Shown: positions 45,844 through 54,594, numbered from the stretch's first letter. The stretch: DNA of 64,000 nucleotides from Kordia algicida OT-1 (GCF_000154725.1 NZ_DS544873.1:2024713-2088712), one strand, 5' to 3'. Translations and numbers: made by a program. The notes: generated from the letters alone by a model not told the origin.

Positions 45844-47607
45844 ATGGAACATTTCATTGTATCAGCTCGTAAGTACAGACCGCAAACCTTTAAGGACGTT
45901 GTAGGTCAGCAAGCGATTACCAATACATTGGAAAATGCTATAGAACGTAGTCATTTGGCACAAGCACTCTTATTTTGTGGACCGCGAGGTGTTGGAAAAA
46001 CAACTTGCGCACGAATATTAGCCAAAAAAATCAATCAAGATGGAACGGAAAATCCAGATGAAGATTTTGCATTTAATATTTTTGAATTGGATGCCGCTTC
46101 TAACAATTCGGTAGATGATATTCGAAGTTTAATAGAACAGGTTCGTATTCCGCCACAAGTTGGTAAATACAAAGTGTATATTATTGATGAGGTTCACATG
46201 TTATCTCAGGCAGCTTTTAATGCATTTCTTAAAACCTTAGAAGAACCGCCAAAACATGCCATTTTTATTCTGGCAACGACCGAAAAGCACAAAATTATTC
46301 CAACGATTTTATCCAGATGTCAAATTTTTGATTTTAAACGAATTGGCGTTAAAGATGCAAAGGAATATTTAAAATATATCGCCGAAAGTCAAGGTGTAGA
46401 AGCTGATGATGATGCATTGCATATTATTGCTCAAAAAGCAGATGGCGCCATGCGTGATGCACTTTCTATTTTTGACAGAGTTGTTAGTTTTTCTGGAAAA
46501 CAATTGACACGACAAGCTGTTACGGAAAATTTGAATGTGCTTGATTATGAAATTTACTTTACAGCAACCGAATTAATGTTAGAAAATAACATTCCACAGT
46601 TGCTGGTAAATTTCAACGAAACCTTATCAAAAGGATTTGACGGACATCATTTTATCGCAGGAATTGCTTCTCATTTTAGAGATTTATTAGTCTGTAAAAA
46701 CCAAGCTACGATTGAACTCTTAGAAGTTGGCGATCAAACGAAACAGAAGTATTTAGAACAATCGCAAAAAACATCTCAGCAGTTTCTGATGAAAGGAATT
46801 GAATTGGCGAATGACTGCGATTTAAAGTATAAAACGAGCAGAAATCAACGACTCTTGGTCGAATTGTGTTTAATGCAACTTGCCTCTATCAATTACGATG
46901 GAGAAAAAAAAAATAGCGATCGGTTCATAATTCCGGCAACTTTTTTCTTAGCGCATGGCAAAAAAATGAATCCTGTTGCCAAAGTGAATGAAGCGAATGC
47001 TTCTATAGAAAATCAATCTACACAGGAAATACCTTCCAATTCGGCATCAACCGAAGCAGAGAAGTCATCTACGGAAGTGAAAACTTCAACATCAACGATA
47101 AAAACACCTGCGCCAAAACCGAAAATTGATATTTCCATGATGCGAAATAAGGTTTCTGGTTTGTCATTATCAAGCATTAAAGCCAAGCAAGAACATCTGA
47201 AGAAACAGCAAAGTAAAGTTGTCGATCAGAAGGAGTTGCCAAAAGATGCTTTTACGGAAGAACGCATGGTAGAAGTTTGGAATGCGTATGTAGATAAGAT
47301 TGATAAAAAAGGGGAGAAAATCATGTCTTCGCTTCTATCTACAGATATTCCTAAGTTAAAAGATGCCACAACAATTACAATTGAATTGCCAAACGAAACC
47401 ATGAAGATTGAGATTGAACGTGCGCAATATCCGTTGTTGGAATTTGTACGTAGAGAATTGAATAACTATGATGTTTCGCTTGAGATTGATGTTAACGAAC
47501 AAACCGTAAAAAAATACGCTTTTACGACACGTGATAAATATGAGAAATTGAAGGAAATTAATCCTTTGGTAGAACGACTTCGTAAAGATTTTGATTTAGA
47601 AATTTAA
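45844..47607 (+). CDS. dnaX: DNA polymerase III subunit gamma/tau
   Basis: I use ATG 45844 (587 aa, MEHFIVSARKYRP) because the in-frame TTG further upstream falls in the promoter. The clamp-loader ATPase domain has Walker A GPRGVGKTT, ELDAASNNSVDDIR, Walker B IIDEVHML and the sensor LATTEKHKIIPTILSRC. The zinc-binding module, normally four Cys between Walker A and ELDAASN, is missing: the segment reads KKINQDGTENPDEDFAFNIF and has no Cys. The linker (about 365-440) is Ser/Thr/Lys-rich, and a tau-like C-terminal domain follows. It loads the sliding clamp and holds the replisome together. Confidence 0.95.
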   Translation: MEHFIVSARKYRPQTFKDVVGQQAITNTLENAIERSHLAQALLFCGPRGVGKTTCARILAKKINQDGTENPDEDFAFNIFELDAASNNSVDDIRSLIEQVRIPPQVGKYKVYIIDEVHMLSQAAFNAFLKTLEEPPKHAIFILATTEKHKIIPTILSRCQIFDFKRIGVKDAKEYLKYIAESQGVEADDDALHIIAQKADGAMRDALSIFDRVVSFSGKQLTRQAVTENLNVLDYEIYFTATELMLENNIPQLLVNFNETLSKGFDGHHFIAGIASHFRDLLVCKNQATIELLEVGDQTKQKYLEQSQKTSQQFLMKGIELANDCDLKYKTSRNQRLLVELCLMQLASINYDGEKKNSDRFIIPATFFLAHGKKMNPVAKVNEANASIENQSTQEIPSNSASTEAEKSSTEVKTSTSTIKTPAPKPKIDISMMRNKVSGLSLSSIKAKQEHLKKQQSKVVDQKELPKDAFTEERMVEVWNAYVDKIDKKGEKIMSSLLSTDIPKLKDATTITIELPNETMKIEIERAQYPLLEFVRRELNNYDVSLEIDVNEQTVKKYAFTTRDKYEKLKEINPLVERLRKDFDLEI

Positions 47608-47617
47608 TTCCTTGAAA

Positions 47618-48202
47618 ATGATGTTAGGTTTAAAATTACCAACAGATCCACGTTGGGTAAATATTGCAGAAAAGAATATTGAAGAAATTTTGACAGATCA
47701 TGCTTTTTGTGAACAGAAAGCTGCAAGCACCGCCATTTCACTGATTGTGAGCTTTCCTGAATATCCTGAATTGGTAGAAGCCATGATTGCTTTGGTAAAA
47801 GAAGAAATGAGTCATTTTAAAATGGTGCATGATCGAATTTTAGCTAGAGGTTGGAAACTTGGACGCGATAGTAAGGATGAATATGTAGCGAAATTGTTGC
47901 AATTTTTCCCAAAAGGCGGAAGCAGGACAACGCAACTTGTACACCGATTGTTATGTGCTGCTTTGATTGAAGCGAGAAGTTGCGAGCGCTTTAAGTTGTT
48001 ATCTGAAAATATCAGCGATCAAGAATTGGCAACTTTTTATAAGAATTTAATGGTGAGTGAAGCCAATCATTATACCATGTTTTTAGGATTTGCAAGACAG
48101 TTTGGAGATCGTGCGGAAGTAGATAAAAAATGGCAGTCTTTGCTTGATTTTGAAGCAGAAGTGATGAAAGATTTAGGCACTAAAGAAACCATGCACGGAT
48201 AG
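47618..48202 (+). CDS. miaE: tRNA-(ms2io6A)-hydroxylase
   Basis: This protein of about 194 aa is MiaE, a diiron ferritin-like enzyme that hydroxylates the isopentenyl group of ms2i6A37 in tRNA. The iron ligands are in HAFCEQKAAS, EEMSHFKMVHDRI, EARSCERF and SEANHYTMF (ExxH pairs). I prefer ATG 47618 or 47621 over the in-frame TTG at 47612. It starts about 10 bp after dnaX and is likely co-transcribed. Confidence 0.92.
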   Translation: MMLGLKLPTDPRWVNIAEKNIEEILTDHAFCEQKAASTAISLIVSFPEYPELVEAMIALVKEEMSHFKMVHDRILARGWKLGRDSKDEYVAKLLQFFPKGGSRTTQLVHRLLCAALIEARSCERFKLLSENISDQELATFYKNLMVSEANHYTMFLGFARQFGDRAEVDKKWQSLLDFEAEVMKDLGTKETMHG

Positions 48203-48400
48203 TTTTGTGACATCGTGTTTCAAAAGAAAAAGATTTCTTGATACAAATTTGTAAAGCAAATTCACTCAAAATGCTGCTTTATAAATAGTTTGCTTCAAAG
48301 TGGATTTCTGTCTTCGCAGGAATGACAGATGTATAATTAAGAACAAGCAAATCGTTCCAAAAGCGCTTGCACTGAGCTTGCCGAAGTGAAGCGATTTAAA
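48203..48400. repeat. Intergenic gap with REP-like sequences
   Basis: The gap holds two short motifs of the kind dispersed in flavobacterial genomes: GGATTTCTGTCTTCGCAGGA with ATGACAGA after it (48302-48329), and CACTGAGCTTGCCGAAGTG (48370-48388). Both can fold on themselves. No gene is seen. Confidence 0.55.
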
Positions 48401-49000
48401 CTACAGTCTATATGTAATTCCCAATTGAATTACTGCATTTTTTCCTTCAAAGTTTGGCGCTCGGTCTTCATCAAACATGTCTATCAAACCTAAGCTGTAA
48501 CGTGCTTCGGCAGCAAGATTTTCAACGATTTCTATTCCAATTCCACCATTGACAGCAAAGTCAAAGTTTTTGAAATTGTCTTCAAATTCGTGAATTTTCA
48601 CGCCAACTTGTGGTCCAACTTGAATGTTTAGAAACTCTGTAAGTTCATACTTTAACATTAAGGGAACTTGTAAATAATCGGCGCGCAATGCTTCTTCTTT
48701 TGCTCCTTGTGCAGAATATAGTAATTCTGGTTGAAAACGTAATTTTCCTGCTACATGCATGTCAACAAAAAATCCGAAAACAGCTCCAATTCGAGCATCG
48801 TTTAAACCATCTTGAATGTCGTCTAAGTTAGATCCTGAGTAGTTTGACAGGTTAATTCCAGCTTTAAATCCGTAACGAGTTTCCGTATCTGTATTTACAT
48901 AATCATTTGTATCTATAGATGCATCGCTCTCCGTAATAGGTTGTTGAGAAAAAGCAACAAATGAACACATTAAGAATGCGAGAAGTAGTAATTTTTTCAT
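48401..49000 (-). CDS. Outer-membrane beta-barrel (porin-like) protein
   Basis: This 199-aa protein has a signal peptide (MKKLLLLAFLMCSFVAFSQQ) and alternating strands typical of a small 8-stranded outer-membrane barrel: YGFKAGINLSNYSG, AVFGFFVDMHVAGKLRFQPE, YLQVPLMLKYEL, LNIQVGPQVGVKI and a final AVIQLGITYRL ending in an aromatic/Leu-type strand. The family is widespread in Bacteroidota; its cargo or role is unknown. Confidence 0.85.
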   Translation of the reverse strand: MKKLLLLAFLMCSFVAFSQQPITESDASIDTNDYVNTDTETRYGFKAGINLSNYSGSNLDDIQDGLNDARIGAVFGFFVDMHVAGKLRFQPELLYSAQGAKEEALRADYLQVPLMLKYELTEFLNIQVGPQVGVKIHEFEDNFKNFDFAVNGGIGIEIVENLAAEARYSLGLIDMFDEDRAPNFEGKNAVIQLGITYRL

Positions 49001-49091
49001 TTGGGTTTCATTTAAGGTTTTTACAGATTTTTGTTTTTCAATGGTAAATCTGTGTTTTCTTCATTATTTCTTAAAAGTAGCTATAGTGTTT

Positions 49092-50015
49092 TCAAAAACT
49101 TAAAATATTCGATGCGGATTTGTCTTTTTTCGATGTTTCGAAGAATAATGTCTTTATAATGCCATCTGAGAGTCCAATTTTGGGTACAAATATCTTACGC
49201 GCGCCACTCCATTTACATGCAGAAAGGTAAATTCTGGTTGCCGGAATGATGACATCTGCTCTATCTGGATTTAATCCTAATTCAGAAATTCGCTCCTCAT
49301 AGCTTAAACTTTGCAAGAATTGATATTGCGCATTTAGATAAATGTATGATAATGGTTCGCCAATTGTCGTTCCAGACATTTTGTATAGTTTGTTGATGTT
49401 TCCGCCCGAACCAATAAGCGATAAACGTTTTAAATCTTTGGTATTACGCTTGATCCACTTTTCAAAGGCTTTCCAATCGTCATCCGTAATCATTTCATTT
49501 AATAAACGAACTGTTCCAAGTTTGAAAGAACGTGATGTTTTTATTTTTCCATTAGAGAAAATCGTCAATTCTGTACTTCCACCGCCAACATCAACATAGA
49601 GATAGTCTTTTTCTTTGGCGATGACATTGTGTAAATCGGTAGAAGCAATGATTTGCGCTTCGCGTTTTCCATCGATAATATCAATTTTAATGTCTGCCTT
49701 TTTTTTGATTCTTTCTACAACAGCCTCACCATTTTTTGCATCACGCATTGCAGAAGTTGCACAAGCCATATACATTTCTACACCATGCACATCCATCAGT
49801 AAACGGTAAGATTTCATCGCATTAGTCATACGATCGATGTTTATTTTAGAAATTTCTCCATTGGTAAATACGTCTTGTCCCAAACGAATAGGCACACGTA
49901 CTAAGGAACTTTTTTTAAATTTTGGTTCTTTACCTTCTTGTTCAATAACATTTGCAACTAATAATCGTATAGCATTCGATCCAATATCAATGGCAGCAAA
50001 TTTTCTAATTCTCAA
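49092..50015 (-). CDS. ppx: Ppx/GppA-type exopolyphosphatase
   Basis: This 307-aa protein belongs to the Ppx/GppA family of the sugar-kinase/actin fold: AAIDIGSNAIRLLVANV at the N-terminus, CATSAMRDAKNG, the phosphate-2 loop YLYVDVGGGSTELTIF and SLIGSGGNINKLY. It is a short form without the C-terminal HD domain, normal for Bacteroidota. It probably degrades polyphosphate or pppGpp. It lies 20 bp after ppk1, the enzyme that makes polyphosphate. Confidence 0.93.
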   Translation of the reverse strand: MRIRKFAAIDIGSNAIRLLVANVIEQEGKEPKFKKSSLVRVPIRLGQDVFTNGEISKINIDRMTNAMKSYRLLMDVHGVEMYMACATSAMRDAKNGEAVVERIKKKADIKIDIIDGKREAQIIASTDLHNVIAKEKDYLYVDVGGGSTELTIFSNGKIKTSRSFKLGTVRLLNEMITDDDWKAFEKWIKRNTKDLKRLSLIGSGGNINKLYKMSGTTIGEPLSYIYLNAQYQFLQSLSYEERISELGLNPDRADVIIPATRIYLSACKWSGARKIFVPKIGLSDGIIKTLFFETSKKDKSASNILSF

Positions 50016-50035
50016 AATGGATTTCTTTTTATATG

Positions 50036-52138
50036 TTAATTAGACATTTTTTCTAAATAGTAATCGTACGTAGCAAATTGCGAACGTACTTTTATGAGTT
50101 GATTTTTGCGATATGCATTGTCTTGTTTTTCAGAGAAAACACGCGCTTTTACGTTGTCGCGCCAACCAATATCAAAGGTATCTAGCAATTCTTTTTTAAT
50201 ATCTTCATCGTATATTGGACAGGTAACCTCAACTCTTTTGTCAATATTTCGCGTCATCCAATCGGCGGAAGATATGTATATTTTAGGATCACCATTGTTT
50301 CCAAAGATAAACATTCTGGGATGTTCTAAAAATTTGTCAACAATACTTATGGCTTCTATATTTTCACTCATCCCAGCAATTCCAGGAATTAAGCAACAAA
50401 TTCCACGAACAATGAGTTGAATTTTTACACCTGCTCTACTCGCGTCGTATAGTTTGTCAATAATTTTATAATCGGATAAACTGTTGACTTTTATTTTGAT
50501 ATATGCTTCTTTTCCTTCTTGCGAATTTTTGATTTCTGTATTGATGAGTTTGTAGAGCGCATTTCGTGTGTAATGTGGCGAAACTATTAAGTGTCTGTAT
50601 TTGGCTACTTTGTAGTTTGTTTCAAAGAAATCGAATACTTTTGATACTTCTTTTAAGATGTTTTGGTCTGACGTAAATAGTGTGTAATCAGTATAGATTT
50701 TTGCGGTAGATTCGTTTACATTTCCAGTACTGACAAATCCGTAACGCACTATTTTATTATTTTCTAGACGTTCTACTACACAGGTTTTGCTGTGTACTTT
50801 GAGTCCTGGCACACCAAAGATGAGATTGACACCTTCACTTTGTAATTGTTCTGCATATTTGATGTTGGCAGCTTCGTCAAATCGCGCTTGTAATTCAATT
50901 TGAACTGTTACTGTTTTACCATTTTTTACTGCATTGACCAGCGAACTTGCTACGTGTGATATTTTTGCCAAACGGTAAACCGTAATTTGAATATTTTTTA
51001 CTTTCGGATCAAGTGCTGCTTCTCGAAGAAAACGTACAACATACGCAAATGTGTGATACGGCGCGTATTGCAAGTAATCTTTTTGCGCAATTTTTTCAAA
51101 GATACTTCCTTCCATACTCAAACCTTTAATTGGCAATGGCGGATAGGATTTGTAGAGTAAATCTTCACGACCAAGACTCGGAAACGACATGTAATCTTTA
51201 CGATTGTGATAACGACCACCTGGAATTAGACTGTCAATATCGTCAATACCCATTTTTTGGAGTAAATATTCAAACGTGTCTTTGTCAATAGTTTTGTCAT
51301 ATACAAAACGAACTGGCGTTCCACTTTTTCTACCTTTTACACTGGTTGATATTTTTTGAATGAAACTTTTTGTCAAATCATTGTCAATGTCCAATTCAGC
51401 ATCACGTGTAATCTTAATCATGTGTGCCGAAAGGCTTTCGTATTCAAATATGTTGAAAATATTTCCTAAGGAATGACGAATGAGATCATCGAGAATGATA
51501 ATGTATTTTTTATCGCCTTCACTTGGCAGTACAATAAAACGATCGATTGTTTTTGGAATTTCAATCAACGCATATTTTATTTTTTTGACACGTGGCTTGA
51601 AGAAACGTGTTACCTTTTTGGTGTTTTTTACTTGTTCTTTCATCACCATCCGAATTGCCAAATATGCCGCTTTGTCTTTTAAGCTTGGCATTTCGTCAAT
51701 ATCGTCTAAAATCATTGTTACCAATGCTGGACTTACTTTTTCAATGAAATATTTTTCAATATATGCACTTTGACTTGGCGAAGCTTTTTGTTCGTTGACA
51801 ATGAAAATGTTTTCTTTTTCCAATTCAGATTGTACTTCATTCAGAATACGCAAACTCTCCGTTTGTTGCTTGATAACAATTTTGGTAATTTGCTCCAACA
51901 AGTCTTTTGCTTTTGCGCCTCCAAGTACGCTTCTTCCACCTTTTCCTGCTTGTGCAATACGTTTTACTGTAGCGTAACGAACTTTGAAAAATTCATCTAA
52001 GTTGTTTGAAAATATTCCGATGAAGCGCAAACGCTCAATTAACGGAACTGTTTTATCAGCAGCTTCTTGCAACACACGTCCGTTGAATTGCAGCCAACTG
52101 ATTTCTCTATTGATGTATTTATTTTTTCCTTGTTGCAT
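50036..52138 (-). CDS. ppk1: Polyphosphate kinase 1
   Basis: This 700-aa protein is PPK1. It starts KYINREISWLQFNGRVLQEA, has FNNLDEF-like RLRFIGIFSNNLDEFFKVRY, and in the phospholipase-D-like catalytic half the autophosphorylated His in LKVHSKTCVV and the GFVSTGNVNESTAKIYTDYT segment. It polymerises the gamma-phosphate of ATP into polyphosphate. Its start overlaps the sixA stop by one base, and ppx follows, so synthesis and breakdown are one operon. Confidence 0.97.
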   Translation of the reverse strand: MQQGKNKYINREISWLQFNGRVLQEAADKTVPLIERLRFIGIFSNNLDEFFKVRYATVKRIAQAGKGGRSVLGGAKAKDLLEQITKIVIKQQTESLRILNEVQSELEKENIFIVNEQKASPSQSAYIEKYFIEKVSPALVTMILDDIDEMPSLKDKAAYLAIRMVMKEQVKNTKKVTRFFKPRVKKIKYALIEIPKTIDRFIVLPSEGDKKYIIILDDLIRHSLGNIFNIFEYESLSAHMIKITRDAELDIDNDLTKSFIQKISTSVKGRKSGTPVRFVYDKTIDKDTFEYLLQKMGIDDIDSLIPGGRYHNRKDYMSFPSLGREDLLYKSYPPLPIKGLSMEGSIFEKIAQKDYLQYAPYHTFAYVVRFLREAALDPKVKNIQITVYRLAKISHVASSLVNAVKNGKTVTVQIELQARFDEAANIKYAEQLQSEGVNLIFGVPGLKVHSKTCVVERLENNKIVRYGFVSTGNVNESTAKIYTDYTLFTSDQNILKEVSKVFDFFETNYKVAKYRHLIVSPHYTRNALYKLINTEIKNSQEGKEAYIKIKVNSLSDYKIIDKLYDASRAGVKIQLIVRGICCLIPGIAGMSENIEAISIVDKFLEHPRMFIFGNNGDPKIYISSADWMTRNIDKRVEVTCPIYDEDIKKELLDTFDIGWRDNVKARVFSEKQDNAYRKNQLIKVRSQFATYDYYLEKMSN

Positions 52139-52623
52139 TATTTTAATTCTTTCGGAAATACTTTTAAAATCGTTTTACCTTCATCAATTTCGTTCCATGA
52201 ATTGATATCAAATTGAATTACCACTGTTCCGCTTGTAGGTACATTGTCAAAAAACTGACTTCCATACGTATTTGCAACTGCGGTAATGGCGTGATTGTGA
52301 CCAAAAACCATGAGTGTCTTGACAGCATCGTCGCAAGATTTTACTGTTTCTACCAATCCTGATCCGCCAAAATCGTACATGTCTTCTTTGATGATAACTT
52401 TGTCAAACGGATATTTTAGCGTTCGTGTAAATATTGCGCATGTGTGTAAAGCTCTGTTGGCAATACTTGAGTAAATTACTTCTGGTGTTTCAATTTTATC
52501 AGCAATATAATTGGAAACTAAATGTGCATCTTTGATTCCGCGAAGTTTAAGCGTACGATCTTTGTCATCTACAGGATATTCCCAAGATGATTTTGCATGT
52601 CTGACTAGGATTAATGTTTTCAC
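52138..52623 (-). CDS. sixA: SixA-type histidine phosphatase
   Basis: This 161-aa protein is a short phosphohistidine phosphatase of the histidine-phosphatase superfamily: LILVRHAKSSW carries the catalytic RH motif, and LMVFGHNHAITAVANTYGS the second catalytic His. In E. coli SixA acts on phosphohistidine proteins. It lies directly upstream of ppk1, an enzyme that works through a phosphohistidine, with overlapping codons; a functional link is speculative. Confidence 0.9.
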   Translation of the reverse strand: MKTLILVRHAKSSWEYPVDDKDRTLKLRGIKDAHLVSNYIADKIETPEVIYSSIANRALHTCAIFTRTLKYPFDKVIIKEDMYDFGGSGLVETVKSCDDAVKTLMVFGHNHAITAVANTYGSQFFDNVPTSGTVVIQFDINSWNEIDEGKTILKVFPKELK

Positions 52624-52636
52624 TTGTGTTGTTTTT

Positions 52637-53284
52637 TTAAGGTGCTAAACGTTCTATTTTCCATGAATAGTCTGCTTGTAATTGATAACGCATTCTGTCA
52701 TGTAATCGGTTGGCTCTGCCTTGCCAAAATTCAATTTCCTGTGGTTTTACAATATATCCGCCCCAATGTGAAGGACGTTCTATTTCTTTGCCTTCGTAGG
52801 TTGCTTCTAGATTTTTTAGTTTTTCTTCTAAATATGCTCTTGATGGAATTACCGTACTTTGTTTAGAAACTAATGCGCCAAGTTGACTACCGCGTGGACG
52901 CGATTCAAAATAACCGTCAGATAAATTTTCTGCAATTTTTTCAACTTTTCCTTTTATGATGATTTGTCGTTCCATAGCTGGCCAGAAAAACGAAATACAT
53001 ACGTTTGGATTTTTTGCCATTGCCAACCCTTTTTCGCTTTCGTAGTTGGTGTAAAAAATAAAGCCTTCAAAGGTGTATTTTTTTAAGAGTACTACTCTAC
53101 TTTTAGGAAAACCATCCAAACCAATAGTACTAATAGTCATCGCATTAACTTCCGCTACAGTTTCAGACTGTTCTACTTCTGTAAACCAATTGCGGAACAT
53201 CTCTATTGGATTTTCCACACAGTTTTTTTCCAGCAGTTCACTTTTTTCGTAGGATTTTCTGTAATCGCTTAAATCTTGTTTCAT
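52637..53284 (-). CDS. pdxH: Pyridoxamine 5'-phosphate oxidase
   Basis: This 215-aa FMN enzyme makes pyridoxal 5'-phosphate. Conserved parts are AMTISTIGLDGFPKSRVVLLK, GFIFYTNYESEKGLAMAKNP, SFFWPAMERQIIIKGKVEK, SRPRGSQLGALVSKQS and the C-terminal FWQGRANRLHDRMRY. Length is typical. It heads the sixA-ppk1-ppx group, with only 13 bp before sixA. Confidence 0.97.
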   Translation of the reverse strand: MKQDLSDYRKSYEKSELLEKNCVENPIEMFRNWFTEVEQSETVAEVNAMTISTIGLDGFPKSRVVLLKKYTFEGFIFYTNYESEKGLAMAKNPNVCISFFWPAMERQIIIKGKVEKIAENLSDGYFESRPRGSQLGALVSKQSTVIPSRAYLEEKLKNLEATYEGKEIERPSHWGGYIVKPQEIEFWQGRANRLHDRMRYQLQADYSWKIERLAP

Positions 53285-53421
53285 TCGAATACTTTAATGC
53301 GTTTTGGCAACATTTTATAGTGATTGCAATTTACAGTTTTTCATCCGTAATGAGAAGTAAAAAGAATATGGTTTTATATTAAGTTTTCATCAAGTCGTTT
53401 TAATAACTTTTAGCCATAAAA

Positions 53422-53449
53422 AAAAGAGATAACCTAAGTTATCCCTTTT
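53422..53449 (-). terminator. Terminator after the RiPP precursor array
   Basis: GATAAC and GTTATC arms with flanking A/T pairs and a T run on the minus strand, 23 bp past the stop of the last precursor. The A/T flanks make it usable in both directions. Confidence 0.75.
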
Positions 53450-53471
53450 AAATCTACTAGAAATAGTGTTT

Positions 53472-53600
53472 TTATTTAATTTCGCATTGATCGATACATC
53501 CAGTTTTTCCAGTAATCCATCCGCCTTTTACTTTTGATGCATCAAATTTTGAAACTACTTTTTTGTTCAATGTCAGAGTTTTAATTTCTTGTTTTTTCAT
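53472..53600 (-). CDS. RiPP precursor A (class I lanthipeptide-type)
   Basis: This 42-aa peptide starts MKKQEIKTLTLNKKVVSKFD and runs on ASKVKGG, the L-x-L-x-K leader of Bacteroidota class I lanthipeptide precursors with the Gly-Gly cleavage site at residues 26-27. The core is short (WITGKTGCIDQCEIK, 15 residues) with two Cys, two Thr and no Ser. It is the last of four precursor genes on the minus strand. A 20-bp element shared with precursors B and C lies 115-134 bp upstream. Confidence 0.85.
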   Translation of the reverse strand: MKKQEIKTLTLNKKVVSKFDASKVKGGWITGKTGCIDQCEIK

Positions 53601-53714
53601 GGTTTTTAAACTTTTAATTATGCTTACGTTTTTAGTAGGTTTTCAGCAACACCTTTACAATCGATTGTTGTTGCTAAACTAGAAACGATTTTACATGAAA
53701 AAAAATGTATTTAA

Positions 53715-53734
53715 CGTAAATTGGATGATTTAAG
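53715..53734 (-). promoter_or_regulatory. Shared element upstream of precursor A
   Basis: On the minus strand this reads CTTAAATCATCCAATTTACG, one base different from the element at 54395-54414. It is partly palindromic (CTTAAAT...ATTTAnG). A 12-bp palindrome ACAATCGATTGT lies nearer the gene at 53657-53668. Confidence 0.6.
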
Positions 53735-53751
53735 TCACTAGCTACATATTC

Positions 53752-53910
53752 TTATTTGATAGCATAACAAACGGTTTGATCGTCTGGAGCTTGCGACATT
53801 GGTGGTGATACAGGTTCTGTTCCACCTTTTATACCTTTGGCATCTAGCGTTTGAATTGCTGCCACTGAAATTTTTGCGAATTGTAAGGTACGTTTTGTTT
53901 TTTTCTTCAT
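53752..53910 (-). CDS. RiPP precursor B
   Basis: This 52-aa peptide begins MKKKTKRTLQFAKISVAAIQ and TLDAKGIKGG, so Gly-Gly is at residues 29-30. The core (TEPVSPPMSQAPDDQTVCYA and IK) has a single Cys and is rich in Pro, unlike precursors A and C, so it may be differently modified or released unmodified. The leader is clearly related to the others. Confidence 0.8.
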   Translation of the reverse strand: MKKKTKRTLQFAKISVAAIQTLDAKGIKGGTEPVSPPMSQAPDDQTVCYAIK

Positions 53911-53983
53911 AATACTAAAGTTTTAGTTAATAATTTCTTTTTTAAAACTATAGATTCTGTCTGTATGTTTAAGAATAATTTGG

Positions 53984-54003
53984 CTTAAATCATCTAATTT
54001 AAG
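53984..54003. promoter_or_regulatory. Shared element upstream of precursor B (opposite orientation)
   Basis: CTTAAATCATCTAATTTAAG on the plus strand, the most palindromic of the three copies (7-bp arms, 6-bp spacer), 74-93 bp before the precursor B start. Confidence 0.6.
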
Positions 54004-54081
54004 GAGTTAAAGAATCACATTAAACAACATAATACCAATAAATTACGTTCCTTTTTTTTCGTTTGTAATACGACATAAAAA

Positions 54082-54102
54082 AAGGAGCAATTGTAGCTCC
54101 TT
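54082..54102 (-). terminator. Terminator after RiPP precursor C
   Basis: AAGGAGC / GCTCCTT with a 7-nt loop and a T run on the minus strand, 22 bp after the precursor C stop, so C can be a separate transcript. Confidence 0.8.
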
Positions 54103-54124
54103 ATTATATGTACTACTGTTGATG

Positions 54125-54277
54125 TTAGTGACATTGTTGATTACCACAACGCGAATATAATGCCGTTTGTGTACAAGTAGGCGTACAAGAATAATGTCCA
54201 CCTTTTACTTCGTTTGCATCTAATGTTGATACTTTCTTTTTGTTAAGTGCTAATTTTAACGTTCTTGATTTTTTCAT
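54125..54277 (-). CDS. RiPP precursor C
   Basis: This 50-aa peptide has the clearest leader: MKKSRTLKLALNKKKVSTLD then ANEVKGG, with Gly-Gly at residues 26-27. The core (HYSCTPTCTQTALYSRCGNQ, QCH) has four Cys with four Thr and two Ser, suited to several thioether rings or disulfides. It has its own terminator, and the shared element is 118-137 bp upstream. Confidence 0.85.
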   Translation of the reverse strand: MKKSRTLKLALNKKKVSTLDANEVKGGHYSCTPTCTQTALYSRCGNQQCH

Positions 54278-54394
54278 GGTTATAGATTTTATTTAGCCTA
54301 CTATTTATGAAGGTTTTGGCTTTCCCTTTTCAGTCTTTTGGTGTAACTGAATTTACAATCTATTGAAGAAATTTGTAGTAAAAAATGCTTCTTG

Positions 54395-54414
54395 CGTAAA
54401 TTAGATGATTTAAG
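54395..54414 (-). promoter_or_regulatory. Shared element upstream of precursor C
   Basis: On the minus strand this reads CTTAAATCATCTAATTTACG. The distance to the gene and the surrounding sequence resemble those of the copy before precursor A, indicating a duplicated promoter-gene cassette. Confidence 0.6.
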
Positions 54415-54423
54415 GCACTGAAG

Positions 54424-54594
54424 TTAATAACACATTTGGGTTCCACATTGCGAAGCGTATGCAGAGTTTCCACTTGGCACTGGTACAGGTTTTGTACCAC
54501 CTTTTATGCTTGCCATTATCGTTTTGTGAATGTTTGCAATTAGTGTTGATTTGAATTGTAATTTTTTGCGTGATTGGTTTTTCAAGGTTTTCAT
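54424..54594 (-). CDS. RiPP precursor D
   Basis: This 56-aa peptide reads MKTLKNQSRKKLQFKSTLIA, NIHKTIMASIKGG, with Gly-Gly at residues 32-33. The core (TKPVPVPSGNSAYASQCGTQ, MCY) has two Cys and a Pro-rich start like precursor B. The leader is longer and more diverged than in A and C. It starts 10 bp after the AraC-type regulator stop, so it is probably on that transcript and not under a copy of the shared element. Confidence 0.78.
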   Translation of the reverse strand: MKTLKNQSRKKLQFKSTLIANIHKTIMASIKGGTKPVPVPSGNSAYASQCGTQMCY

